Of a DNA stretch of 64,000 bases, positions 10,019-18,085 are shown piece by piece. Where the stretch lies: NCBI GenBank assembly GCA_038238245.1, contig JBBRXX010000019.1, positions 21,927-85,926 of the forward strand, given 5' to 3'. This stretch comes from DASQHW01 sp038238245. Lineage in GTDB: Bacteria; Actinomycetota; Acidimicrobiia; IMCC26256; PALSA-610. The position numbers and the translations under genes were made by a program. The notes under the pieces are model-generated. The model saw nothing but the letters and a program-made list of their open reading frames with translations. It did no database searches and was not told the origin of the DNA. Numbering within the stretch: the first letter of the stretch is position 1; the number at the start of each line of letters is the position of its first letter.

Positions 10019-10626
10019 CGCGCATCGCCGTGGTCGACTACGGGATCGGCAACCTGCGTTCGGCGGAGAAGGCATTGCAACACCTCGGCGCGGACGCCCG
10101 GCTCACCGGCGACCCGGCGGCGATCGCTCGGGCGCAGGCAGTGGTGCTTCCCGGTGTCGGCGCGTTCGGCGCGTGCATGCAGGCTGTGCGGAGCGCCGGC
10201 CTCGAAGGCGTCTGCAAGGAAGCCGCGACCGACGGGCGTCCGTTCCTGGCCATTTGCATCGGGATGCAGATGTTGTTCGAAGGCAGCGACGAGACACCCG
10301 AGGTCGCGGGTCTCGGCATCGTGGCCGGGCGCGTGACGCGCCTGCCCGACAACGTGCGACTGCCGCAGATGGGCTGGAACACGCTCGACATCACACCGGG
10401 TTCGAAGTGCTGCGCACATCTGCCCGATCCGGCGTGGCTGTACTTCGTGCACACGTTCGCGCCCGAGCCCGCCGACGACGCGATTGTGGCCGCGTGGTGC
10501 GACTACGGCCGCAGGTTTGCGGCCGCGATCGAGCACGGCCCCCTCTGGGCGACGCAGTTCCACCCGGAGAAGTCCGGGGACGTGGGCCTGCGGCTGCTCC
10601 GGAACTTCGTGGACGCCGCCGCCTGA
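10015..10626 (+). CDS. hisH: Imidazole glycerol phosphate synthase, glutaminase subunit HisH
   Basis: A 203-residue class I glutamine amidotransferase supplying ammonia to HisF. The nucleophile Cys81 sits in LAICIGMQMLF (the usual motif is GICLGMQ), and the His/Glu pair lies in TQFHPEKSGD near the C-terminus. PQMGWN is the family marker. The GTG start overlaps the hisB stop, and hisA begins 2 bases after the hisH stop. HisH and HisF form a heterodimer, consistent with both being in the operon. Confidence 0.94.
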   Translation: MTRIAVVDYGIGNLRSAEKALQHLGADARLTGDPAAIARAQAVVLPGVGAFGACMQAVRSAGLEGVCKEAATDGRPFLAICIGMQMLFEGSDETPEVAGLGIVAGRVTRLPDNVRLPQMGWNTLDITPGSKCCAHLPDPAWLYFVHTFAPEPADDAIVAAWCDYGRRFAAAIEHGPLWATQFHPEKSGDVGLRLLRNFVDAAA

Positions 10627-10628
10627 CC

Positions 10629-11366
10629 ATGGATCTGTATCCCGCCATCGACGTGCGCGACGGCAAGGTCGTGCAGCTGCAACAGGGCGACTACGATCGT
10701 GAGACCGTCTACAACGACGATCCGGTGGCGGTCGCACGGTCGTTCGATCAAGCCGGCGTGCGCTGGATCCACGTCGTGGACCTGGACGCCGCGCGCCACG
10801 GCGGGAACCCAAATCTGTCAGTCATCACGGCGGTCTGCGCAGCCGTGACTGCACGCATCCAAACCGGTGGCGGCGTTCGTTCCCTCGAGGAGGCGCTCGC
10901 GCGTTTCAACGCGGGTGTCGCGCGCGTGGTTGTCGGCAGCGCGGCCATCGAGCACCCGGAGCTGGTCGACGAGCTCGCGGCGTCCCACCCGGAGCGGGTC
11001 GCGGTCGGTCTCGATGCGCGTGGCACCGACGTCGCAATCCACGGCTGGGCCGACGCGACCGGCGCCGACCTCGTCACCCTTGCCAAGCGCTTCGACCGGC
11101 CGGGAGTGGGCGCGCTCGTCGTCACCGACATCGGTCGAGACGGCATGATGGGCGGACCGGGCATCGAACAGCTGCGGCCGGTGCTCGCCGCCGTCGACGC
11201 GCCGGTGATCGCGAGCGGCGGCGTCTCGAGCGCCGAAGACCTGCGTCGCCTCGCCCAGCTCCATGTCGACGGCCGTCGACTCGCGGGCGCGATCGCCGGC
11301 ACGTCGATCTACGAGGGTCGCTTCACTGTCGCCGAAGGGATCTCGGCGTGCTCGCTGTCCGCGTGA
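10629..11366 (+). CDS. hisA: ProFAR isomerase HisA
   Basis: A 245-residue (beta/alpha)8 barrel converting ProFAR to PRFAR. PAIDVRDGKVVQL carries the first catalytic Asp, with VDLDAARHG, QTGGGVRS, TDIGRDGMMGGP and ASGGVSS further on. Many actinobacteria use one bifunctional PriA for both HisA and TrpF reactions. Here a separate trpF is present at 25.8 kb, so a dedicated HisA role is likely, but PriA activity cannot be excluded by eye. The end overlaps the hisF start by 19 bases. Confidence 0.9.
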   Translation: MDLYPAIDVRDGKVVQLQQGDYDRETVYNDDPVAVARSFDQAGVRWIHVVDLDAARHGGNPNLSVITAVCAAVTARIQTGGGVRSLEEALARFNAGVARVVVGSAAIEHPELVDELAASHPERVAVGLDARGTDVAIHGWADATGADLVTLAKRFDRPGVGALVVTDIGRDGMMGGPGIEQLRPVLAAVDAPVIASGGVSSAEDLRRLAQLHVDGRRLAGAIAGTSIYEGRFTVAEGISACSLSA

Positions 11367-12115
11367 TCCCGTGCCTCGACGTCGACGCGGGGCGGGTCGT
11401 GAAGGGCGTCAACTTCGTCGGCATTCGCGACGCGGGTGATCCCGTCGAGCTGGCCGCGCGCTACGACGCCGAGGGCGCCGACGAGTTGGTATTCCTCGAC
11501 ATCACGGCTTCGAGCGACGCGCGCGACACGATGGTCCATGTCGTGGAGCGTGTCGCCGATCAGGTGTTCATCCCGTTCACGGTTGGCGGTGGCGTGCGCA
11601 GCGTCGACGATGCGCGCCGTCTGCTGCGCGCCGGCGCCGACAAGGTCTCGTTCAATACCGCGGCCGTCAACGATCCGCAGCTCGTCGAGCGGGGCGCGCT
11701 CGAGTACGGGTCCCAATGCATCGTCGTCGCGATCGACGCGCGTCGCCGAGCCGCGGACGGCGACGGCGGATGGGAGGTCGTGACGCACGGCGGCCGCACC
11801 CCGACCGGCATCGACGCGCTGGCCTGGGCCGCGCGGGTGTGCGCGCTCGGCGCCGGCGAGATCCTGTTGACGTCGATGGACCGGGACGGCACGAAGGCCG
11901 GTTATGACATCGAGCTCCTGCAGGCGATGGCCGCCACCGTCGACGTGCCGGTGATCGCGAGCGGCGGCGTCGGGACGCTCGAACACCTCTATGAAGGGGT
12001 CGCGTCAGGCGGGGCGAGCGCGGTGCTCGCGGCGTCGATCTTCCACTTCCGCCAGCACTCGGTCCGGGAAGCGAAGGGGTATCTGAGCGACCGCGGGCTT
12101 CTCACCAGGCCCTGA
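11348..12115 (+). CDS. hisF: Imidazole glycerol phosphate synthase, cyclase subunit HisF
   Basis: A 255-residue barrel that forms imidazole glycerol phosphate and AICAR with ammonia from HisH. It starts from GTG with VRVIPCLDVDAGRVVKG, containing the catalytic Asp of CLDVD. The second catalytic Asp lies in LTSMDRDGTKAGYD. Phosphate-binding TVGGGVRSVDDAR and ASGGVGTLEHL are intact. It is the last his gene of the operon; hisG and hisE are not in the window and hisI is about 3.2 kb downstream. Confidence 0.95.
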   Translation: MLAVRVIPCLDVDAGRVVKGVNFVGIRDAGDPVELAARYDAEGADELVFLDITASSDARDTMVHVVERVADQVFIPFTVGGGVRSVDDARRLLRAGADKVSFNTAAVNDPQLVERGALEYGSQCIVVAIDARRRAADGDGGWEVVTHGGRTPTGIDALAWAARVCALGAGEILLTSMDRDGTKAGYDIELLQAMAATVDVPVIASGGVGTLEHLYEGVASGGASAVLAASIFHFRQHSVREAKGYLSDRGLLTRP

Positions 12116-12147
12116 GCAGGATCGTTTCCGCCGTCCGCCCGGGCGGC

Positions 12148-12198
12148 TACCCTCACCACACCAAGTGCCGGTCTTGGGCCCGGCACGTGTGTAGGAGG
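12148..12198 (+). promoter_or_regulatory. Promoter and hairpin 5' UTR of the 82-residue ORF
   Basis: TACCCT at 12148-12153 could be a -10 box. It is followed by a 7-bp stem GTGCCGG / CCGGCAC (12165-12171, 12180-12186) and then a strong AGGAGG at 12193-12198, four bases before ATG 12203. This is one of few genes here with a clear structured leader. A 12-bp palindrome CCGCCCGGGCGG lies at 12135-12146. Confidence 0.4.
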
Positions 12199-12202
12199 TG
12201 CC

Positions 12203-12451
12203 ATGGCCGAGACGTACCACTTGGCAGGCGGAGGAAGGCTCGGAGTCGACGGAGTCGACGACCACTTCTTCCGCCGGTACCGAGAGCTCCTCGACGCGGA
12301 GGACAACGCGTTCGACGAGCTCGAGCACGCCTACGAGGACGGTGACCGCGCCACCTTCGAGATCGATCTCGTTGCGTGGCGCTCGGCAATTTTGCGCCGG
12401 GAAAGCTTCCTCGAGACGCGCGGCCTCAAAGCCTTCGCATTACCGGTCTAA
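12203..12451 (+). CDS. Small acidic hypothetical protein
   Basis: An 82-residue protein with a strong AGGAGG four bases before the ATG. It contains an acidic helical core (FFRRYRELLDAEDNAFDELEHAYEDGD) and no membrane segment or recognised domain. Its TAA overlaps the TAG of the convergent alpha/beta hydrolase gene. It lies just after the his operon but has its own putative promoter and leader. Function unknown. Confidence 0.65.
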   Translation: MAETYHLAGGGRLGVDGVDDHFFRRYRELLDAEDNAFDELEHAYEDGDRATFEIDLVAWRSAILRRESFLETRGLKAFALPV

Positions 12452-13080
12452 CCGGTCTCACCCGTCTCACCGGCAAGCTCGCCAACGGTGCGGGCCGTCA
12501 GCTCGACGACCCGGTCGGTGCGGCCGACGAAGTAGTGGCTCGCGCCCGGAATGATCTCGACGCGGGTGTGCAACCAGCCGGCGACGTCGGCTTCGATCTC
12601 CTCGGGTGAGCGGTACTCGTCGTTCGCGGCGAGCACCAGCAGCTTCGGTCGCGGGTCGGCCCCGACCTTTGCGTAGTCGGCCGCGGCGCGAAACCGCAGT
12701 GGCGGCGCGATCCCGACCCATCCCGTGATCCGTGGGTCGTCGACGGTGAGTGCCATGTCGGCACCGAAGGACCAGCCGACGAGCAGAAGCGGCCGGTCGG
12801 TGGCGGTGGCCGATGCCGCGTCGATCGCGGCGAGGACGTCGAGGGGCTCGTCGCGGCCCTCGCCGTAGACGCCGTCGCTGCCCTCGACGCCACGGAAGTT
12901 GAAACGCAAGCACGCGATGCCCTGCTTCGGGAGCCCGTCGAACAACGCCGAGATCACGAGGCTGCGCATCGTCCCGCCGTACTGCGGGTGAGGATGGCAG
13001 AGCACGGCGGTCGCCCGGACGTCGCCGGGAGCCGACCACTCCGCCTCGAGGACGAGCCCGTCGGCCGTGTGCAGCTTCAC
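12448..13080 (-). CDS. Small alpha/beta hydrolase (dienelactone-hydrolase-like)
   Basis: A 210-residue cytoplasmic alpha/beta hydrolase. The nucleophile elbow is GWSFGAD, the oxyanion region is LCHPHPQYGGTM, and the late His is in GASHYFVGRTD, so the triad looks complete. The HPHP..GG pattern is typical of the YqiA/CocE-like serine esterase group. The GTG start overlaps the stop of the oligopeptidase B gene (GTGA), so the two are coupled. The C-terminal GETGETG comes from 9-bp direct repeats at the convergent stop site. Substrate unknown. Confidence 0.82.
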   Translation of the reverse strand: MKLHTADGLVLEAEWSAPGDVRATAVLCHPHPQYGGTMRSLVISALFDGLPKQGIACLRFNFRGVEGSDGVYGEGRDEPLDVLAAIDAASATATDRPLLLVGWSFGADMALTVDDPRITGWVGIAPPLRFRAAADYAKVGADPRPKLLVLAANDEYRSPEEIEADVAGWLHTRVEIIPGASHYFVGRTDRVVELTARTVGELAGETGETG

Positions 13081-15155
13081 GCGTCCGCCGCGACGCCGAC
13101 CGCACTGCAGATGAACGCGAGGACGACGGCTTCCTCCCGCCACGCGTGGTATCGCCCCGACGGTCCGCCGTGGCCTGCACCCATCTCGGTGCGGAGGACG
13201 ATGGGCTTCTGCGATGTGGACTGCGTGCGCAGCTTTGCGACCCATTTCGCAGGTTCCCAGTACTGCACGCGTGGATCGTTCAAGCCGGTCGTGACGAGCA
13301 TTGCGGGATACGGCTGGGGGGACACGTTGTCATAGGGTGAGTACGCCTTCATGCGTGCATACGCGTCCGGCTCGCGCGGGTCGCCCCACTCCTCCCACTC
13401 GGTGATCGTGAGCGGCAACGACGGATCCAGCATCGTCGTGACCACGTCGACGAACGGCACCTCGGCGACGATGGCTGCGAAGAGGTCAGGTCGCATGTTC
13501 GTGACCGCACCCATCAGCAGCCCGCCCGCGCTGCCGCCGCGCGCCGCGAGCCGGGAGGGCGACGTGTAGTGCTGCGCGACCAGATGCTCGGCGCACACGA
13601 CGAAATCGGTGAACGTGTTCGACTTGTGCTCGAGGCGTCCTTGTTCGTACCAGGGACGCCCCATCTCGCCGCCACCGCGCACGTGCGCGATCGCGAAGAC
13701 GAAGCCGCGGTCGAGCAAGGAGAGGCGGGATGCGCGAAACGCCGGATCGGTCGAGTGCTCGTAGGAGCCGTAGCCGTACAGCACGCCCGGCGCCGAACCA
13801 TCGAGCGATGTGTCCTTGCGGTGGACGATCGAGATCGGGATGCGCGTCCCGTCGCTCGCGGTGGCCCATTCCCGTGCCGACGTGTACAGCGAGGCGTCGT
13901 AGCCACCGAGCACCGGCTGCGTCTTGACGATCGCACCTTTGCGCGTCTGCATGTCGAAGTCGACCTCGGTCGTCGGTGAGACGAGCGAGGTGTATCCGTA
14001 CCGGACGGACCTGCTGTCGTACTCCTCGTTGGCACCGATCCAGGCGGTGTACACCGGGTCGGGGAACTCGATCGCGAAGATGTCGTCGTTCTCGACGCAC
14101 ATGACCGAGAGCCGATCGAGCCCCTCGGCGCGCTCGCTCAGCACGAGGTGTTCGGCGAACGCGGTCACTGCGTCGAGCTTCACATTCTCTCGATGCGGGA
14201 CGAGCGGCGTCCAGTGCTGGCGGCCGGGGTCGGCGCAGGGCGCGGCGACCAACTCGAAGTTGCGCGCGGTGCCGCTCTGATTCGTGACGATCAGGAAGCG
14301 GTCGCCGTGTTCCTCGCTCCAGTGGTGCTCGACGTCGTACTCGTGCCCCACCTCGCGTGGCGCGACGACACGCGGCGCCGCCTCCGGGCGCTCGGTAGGG
14401 ACGAACCACACTTCGGACGTCGTCTTCGACGCGGTCTCGATCAGCACGAACCGTCCGCTTCGCGTGCGCTCCAGGCCGAGGAAGAAACGTTCGTCCTCGT
14501 CGCCGAACACCCGCACGTCGTCGCTCGACGGTGTGCCCAACGTGTGTCGCCATACTTCGTGCGGTCGCATCGCCTCGTCGGGCCGGACGTAGAAGCACGT
14601 GCGCGCATCATCCGCCCAGGCAAGCCCGTAGGTGACGTTCTCGACGACGTCGGGAAGGTCGACGTTGGCCGTGAGGTCGCGGAAGTGCAACGTGTAGCGC
14701 TCGCCACCGGTGACATCGGTCGAGTAGGCGAGCACCCGGTGATCAGGCGTGACCTCGAAGCCTCCGAGCGCGAAGTAGTCACCGTTGGCGGCGAGCACGT
14801 TCTCGTCGAGCAGCAATGCCGCCTCGTCCGCGGTGGCTCCCCGCGGGCGGCGGTAGTGCATCGCGTACTGCTGTCCTTCGAGCGTCCGCGTCGTGTACTC
14901 CCACGGCCCGCTGGGAACCGGCGCGGATTCGTCGGTCTCCTGGATGCGGTTGCGGATCTCGTCGAAGATCCGATCGCGCAACCCCCGCTGCGGCGCGAGG
15001 AGGGCGTCGGCGTAGGCGTTCTCGGCTTCGAGGTGGGCCACGACGGCGGGGTTGTCGCGCTCGCGCAACCAGTACCAGTCGTCGACCCGGTCGTCGCCGT
15101 GGATCGACAAGGTGCGCGGCCGGCGGGGTGCGTCGGGCGGGGTGGGCGCGGCCAT
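13077..15155 (-). CDS. ptrB: Oligopeptidase B (S9A prolyl-oligopeptidase family)
   Basis: A 692-residue cytosolic serine peptidase cleaving short peptides after basic residues. The N-terminal beta-propeller begins DDRVDDWYWLRERDNP. The catalytic triad is Ser542 (ARGGSAGGLLMG), Asp627 (GLNDPRVQYWEP) and His662 (GAGHGGPSGRYH), at the expected positions and family length. A TAGGCT box lies six bases before the ATG (15167-15162), the leaderless pattern. It is divergent from hisI and coupled to the downstream alpha/beta hydrolase. Confidence 0.93.
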   Translation of the reverse strand: MAAPTPPDAPRRPRTLSIHGDDRVDDWYWLRERDNPAVVAHLEAENAYADALLAPQRGLRDRIFDEIRNRIQETDESAPVPSGPWEYTTRTLEGQQYAMHYRRPRGATADEAALLLDENVLAANGDYFALGGFEVTPDHRVLAYSTDVTGGERYTLHFRDLTANVDLPDVVENVTYGLAWADDARTCFYVRPDEAMRPHEVWRHTLGTPSSDDVRVFGDEDERFFLGLERTRSGRFVLIETASKTTSEVWFVPTERPEAAPRVVAPREVGHEYDVEHHWSEEHGDRFLIVTNQSGTARNFELVAAPCADPGRQHWTPLVPHRENVKLDAVTAFAEHLVLSERAEGLDRLSVMCVENDDIFAIEFPDPVYTAWIGANEEYDSRSVRYGYTSLVSPTTEVDFDMQTRKGAIVKTQPVLGGYDASLYTSAREWATASDGTRIPISIVHRKDTSLDGSAPGVLYGYGSYEHSTDPAFRASRLSLLDRGFVFAIAHVRGGGEMGRPWYEQGRLEHKSNTFTDFVVCAEHLVAQHYTSPSRLAARGGSAGGLLMGAVTNMRPDLFAAIVAEVPFVDVVTTMLDPSLPLTITEWEEWGDPREPDAYARMKAYSPYDNVSPQPYPAMLVTTGLNDPRVQYWEPAKWVAKLRTQSTSQKPIVLRTEMGAGHGGPSGRYHAWREEAVVLAFICSAVGVAADA

Positions 15156-15195
15156 CGGGAGAGCCTAAACAAGAAGGGCCACGCGACCCGCCAGG

Positions 15196-15201
15196 TACGA
15201 T
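15196..15201 (+). promoter_or_regulatory. Putative -10 box of the hisI-trpE transcript
   Basis: TACGAT is followed nine bases later by the ATG of a 29-codon ORF that ends on the hisI start. On the opposite strand the ptrB box TAGGCT lies at 15167-15162, so the two promoters are about 30 bp apart and divergent. Confidence 0.35.
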
Positions 15202-15210
15202 CTCGGTTTC

Positions 15211-15300
15211 ATGAGTGAGCGTCGCGAGGCGGGTATCCCGCCGAGCAGCGAACGTGGCCCGAGCGGCCCGGCGACGAAGTCGCCAAGAGCGGTTTCATGA
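15211..15300 (+). CDS. Possible 29-codon leader ORF coupled to hisI
   Basis: An ATG nine bases after TACGAT opens a 29-residue frame (MSERREAGIPPSSER...), whose TGA overlaps the hisI ATG (ATGA). hisI itself has no Shine-Dalgarno sequence, so this ORF could deliver ribosomes to it. The sequence CGGTTTCATGA occurs at both the leader start and the hisI start, so the leader may be a duplicated initiation region. No His or Trp run is present, which argues against classical attenuation. Confidence 0.35.
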   Translation: MSERREAGIPPSSERGPSGPATKSPRAVS

Positions 15301-15680
15301 CGTCCCCTGTCACGACGCCGATTTCGTACTCCGAGGCCGAGCTCGACGCCGTGCAGTACGACGCGAGCGGTCTCGTCCCCGCGATCGTCCAGGAGGCGGG
15401 CACCGCCCAGGTCCTGATGGTCGGGTGGATGAACCGGGACGCCCTGGAGCGCACCCTCTCGACCGGACGTACGTGGTTCTGGAGCCGCAGCCGGCGGGAG
15501 TACTGGTGCAAGGGGGAGACCTCCGGCGATCGCCAGTACGTGCGCGAGGCGTACTACGACTGCGACATGGACGTGCTGCTGTTCGTGGTCGAGCAGGACG
15601 GCCGCGGCGCCTGTCACACGGGCGCGCGCAGCTGTTTCTTCCGCGCCTTCGGCAGTGGCGCGACACCCGGTCCGGTGTGA
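15297..15680 (+). CDS. hisI: Phosphoribosyl-AMP cyclohydrolase HisI
   Basis: A 127-residue monofunctional cyclohydrolase (no HisE domain) opening the adenine ring of PR-AMP in step 3 of histidine synthesis. The magnesium-binding DCDMD and zinc cysteines (YYDCDMD, GACHTGARSCFFR) are intact. MVGWMNRDALERTLSTGRTWFWSRSR is the family core. It is separated from the main his operon and instead coupled to trpE by a GTGA overlap, a his-trp link seen in several actinobacteria. Confidence 0.94.
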   Translation: MTSPVTTPISYSEAELDAVQYDASGLVPAIVQEAGTAQVLMVGWMNRDALERTLSTGRTWFWSRSRREYWCKGETSGDRQYVREAYYDCDMDVLLFVVEQDGRGACHTGARSCFFRAFGSGATPGPV

Positions 15681-17191
15681 GCACCCTGACCAAGCCTTCC
15701 CGCGAGGCCTTTCGTGAGCTGGCGCACGAGTACACGGTCGTGCCGGTCTGGCGCGAGGTGCTTGCCGACCTCGAGACACCCGTGTCCGCGTTCGTCAAGC
15801 TCGTCGGCAACCGTGAGGGCTTCCTCCTCGAATCGGTCGAGCACGCCGAGCGATGGGGCCGCTTCTCCTTCCTCGGCCGGGATCCGGCGCGTACGTTCGT
15901 GACACGGGGCCGTCACGTCGAATGGCTCGACGGCAACGCGCCGCCCGAAGGCGTGCCGGCCGACGAGGGCACGCTCGCCGCGCTCGAAGCGTTGTGCGCG
16001 CGATACCGCGCCCCCAAGCTTCCCGAGCTGCCGCCGTTCCATGGTGGCATCGTCGGCTGGATGGGCTACGACACCGTGCGCGAGATCGAGCGCCTGCCCG
16101 CGACACCTCCCGACGATTCGGGGTTTCCGGACGCGGTGTGCTCGCTGGCCGGTCAGGTCGCCGCGTTCGATCACTTCCGTCAGCGCCTGTACCTCATCGA
16201 GAACGTGTATCCACCGCCCGGTGCGGGTGCGAGCGAGCTCGACGCGCTCTACGACGGAGCGACCGCGCGCCTGGAGAAGGCCGTCGAGGAGTTGGGGCGT
16301 CCGCTGCCGTATCTGCCCGCGCTGCCCCCGGCCGAGGATCTCGGAGAGCTGCCCGAGGTACGCCGCAACTTCACCAGCGAGGAGTGGGCCGGCGCAGTCG
16401 AGGCGGCCAAAGAGCACATCCTCGAGGGCGACATCTTCCAGGTGGTGCTCTCGCAGCGGTTCGATCTCGTCGCGCCGGTCGATCCCCTCGCGATGTATCG
16501 CGTGCTGCGGCTCGTCAACCCGTCGCCGTACATGTATGTGTTGCAACATCCGGAGGCCACGGTGGTCGGGTCGTCGCCGGAGGCCCTCGTACAGCTACGC
16601 GACGCGCGGGTGATCAGCCGCCCGATCGCGGGCACGCGCCGGCGCGGGCGCAACGAGGAGCACGACCGCCGCATGGAAGCCGAGCTCGTCGAGCACCCGA
16701 AGGAACGCGCCGAGCACGTGATGCTGGTCGATCTGGCGCGCAACGACCTCGGGCGGGTCGTCCGCTACGGCACCGAACAGGTCGAGGAGCTGATGACGCT
16801 CGAGCGCTACTCGCACGTGATGCACATGACGAGCCAGGTCTCGGGCGAGCTCACCGAGGGCAAGGGTCCGATCGACGTGCTCCGCGCGACGTTCCCGGCC
16901 GGGACGGTCAGCGGCGCGCCCAAGGTACGGGCGATGGAGATCATCGACGAGCTCGAACCGACCAAGCGCGGGCCGTACGCGGGTGTCGTCGGCTATGTCG
17001 ACTTCTCCGGCAACCTCGACACTGCGATCGCGATCCGCACGATGTTCTGGCGGGAGGGGCGCGCCACGTTGCAAGCGGGCGCCGGCATCGTGGCGGACTC
17101 GGTGCCCGCCGACGAGGAGCTGGAATGCCGGAACAAGGCCCAGGCGTTGCTCACGGCGGCAGCCGCCGCTCGCCGGCTCTTCGACCAATGA
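15677..17191 (+). CDS. trpE: Anthranilate synthase component I TrpE
   Basis: A 504-residue chorismate-using enzyme forming anthranilate with the TrpG amidotransferase, which is not in this window. The N-terminal domain holds the feedback region (LLESVEHAERWGRFSFLG). The C-terminal chorismate-binding domain has GDIFQVVLSQRF, RPIAGTRRRG, ERAEHVMLVDLARNDLGRV and FPAGTVSGAPKVRAMEII. The GTG start overlaps the hisI stop, and its TGA overlaps the next ATG. The longer upstream frame is not coding. Confidence 0.95.
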   Translation: MSTLTKPSREAFRELAHEYTVVPVWREVLADLETPVSAFVKLVGNREGFLLESVEHAERWGRFSFLGRDPARTFVTRGRHVEWLDGNAPPEGVPADEGTLAALEALCARYRAPKLPELPPFHGGIVGWMGYDTVREIERLPATPPDDSGFPDAVCSLAGQVAAFDHFRQRLYLIENVYPPPGAGASELDALYDGATARLEKAVEELGRPLPYLPALPPAEDLGELPEVRRNFTSEEWAGAVEAAKEHILEGDIFQVVLSQRFDLVAPVDPLAMYRVLRLVNPSPYMYVLQHPEATVVGSSPEALVQLRDARVISRPIAGTRRRGRNEEHDRRMEAELVEHPKERAEHVMLVDLARNDLGRVVRYGTEQVEELMTLERYSHVMHMTSQVSGELTEGKGPIDVLRATFPAGTVSGAPKVRAMEIIDELEPTKRGPYAGVVGYVDFSGNLDTAIAIRTMFWREGRATLQAGAGIVADSVPADEELECRNKAQALLTAAAAARRLFDQ

Positions 17192-18021
17192 CTTCCGCCT
17201 TTTGCGCCCCCGTCGCCCGCGACCTCGTCGTCGTGCACGGCCCCGACGCGACGACGTTCCTGCAGAGCCTCGTCTCCCAGGACCTCGACGCCATGCCCGT
17301 CGGCGCCACCGCGCATTCGCTGCTGTTGCAACCGCAGGGGAAGCTCGTCGTCGACTTCTCCCTGGCCCACGTCGAACCCGACGTCTGGTGGTGCGTGACC
17401 GAAGGCGGGTTCGGCGCCACGCTCGCCGAGGGGCTGCGCCGCTTCAAGATCCGCGTGAAGGTCGAGATCGAGACGCGGACGGTCGCGGCCGTTGCCGTGC
17501 GCGGCCAGGAGCCGCCGGCCGAGACCGGTGGCGCCCAGGCGTTTCACGTCTCCTGGGGCGGGGTCCCGGCGTTCGACGCGGTCGGCACCGACGCGGCCGT
17601 CGACACGCTCCGCGACCTGCTCGGTCTGCCGGTCGTCGACGGTGTCGGATACGAACGGGCCCGGATCGAGGCCGGGGTCCCGCGCATGGGTGCAGACCTC
17701 GACGAGCGGACGATTCCCCAAGAAGCCGGCCTCGAGCGGGACGCGGTGTCGTTCACCAAAGGATGCTTCGTCGGCCAGGAGCTCGTGTGCCGCATCGACA
17801 CGCGGGGCCACGTGAACCGGTTGCTCCGGAGATTGCGCGCCACCGAGCCGCTCCAACGGGGCGCCGAGGTCTCATACGGTGACAAGGTCGTGGGCGTCGT
17901 GACGAGCGCAGTCGACGAGCTGGCGCTCGCGATGCTGCGCCGCGAGATCGAGCCGGGCGCCGAGGTCCGCGCCGGAGCGGTGACTGCAGCTGTCGAAACC
18001 GGGGCGATTGACGCTCGGTAG
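17188..18021 (+). CDS. ygfZ: YgfZ/GcvT-domain folate-binding protein
   Basis: A 277-residue paralogue of the glycine-cleavage T protein. The hallmark KGCFVGQELVCRI carries the conserved Cys of the K-G-C-x-x-G-Q-E motif. YgfZ proteins bind tetrahydrofolate and help assemble or repair iron-sulfur enzymes. It is coupled to trpE through an ATGA overlap. This position is odd for its role but compatible with read-through from the hisI-trpE promoter. Confidence 0.9.
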   Translation: MTSAFCAPVARDLVVVHGPDATTFLQSLVSQDLDAMPVGATAHSLLLQPQGKLVVDFSLAHVEPDVWWCVTEGGFGATLAEGLRRFKIRVKVEIETRTVAAVAVRGQEPPAETGGAQAFHVSWGGVPAFDAVGTDAAVDTLRDLLGLPVVDGVGYERARIEAGVPRMGADLDERTIPQEAGLERDAVSFTKGCFVGQELVCRIDTRGHVNRLLRRLRATEPLQRGAEVSYGDKVVGVVTSAVDELALAMLRREIEPGAEVRAGAVTAAVETGAIDAR

Positions 18022-18085
18022 GCAACATTTCGCCAGGATCCGGGTAGAAAGACGCGGTGCTAGCCAGGATCTCCTTCGAACGCGT

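Noticed and set aside
15215..15676. N-terminal extension of TrpE back to 15215
   Set aside because: The extra 154 codons are Arg/Gly-rich and lie over hisI in another frame; the GTG at 15677 gives normal TrpE length.
18008..18085. Start of the MEDS regulator at 18008
   Set aside because: That start overlaps the ygfZ end and adds an Arg-rich, non-conserved tail; 18086 or later fits the domain better.
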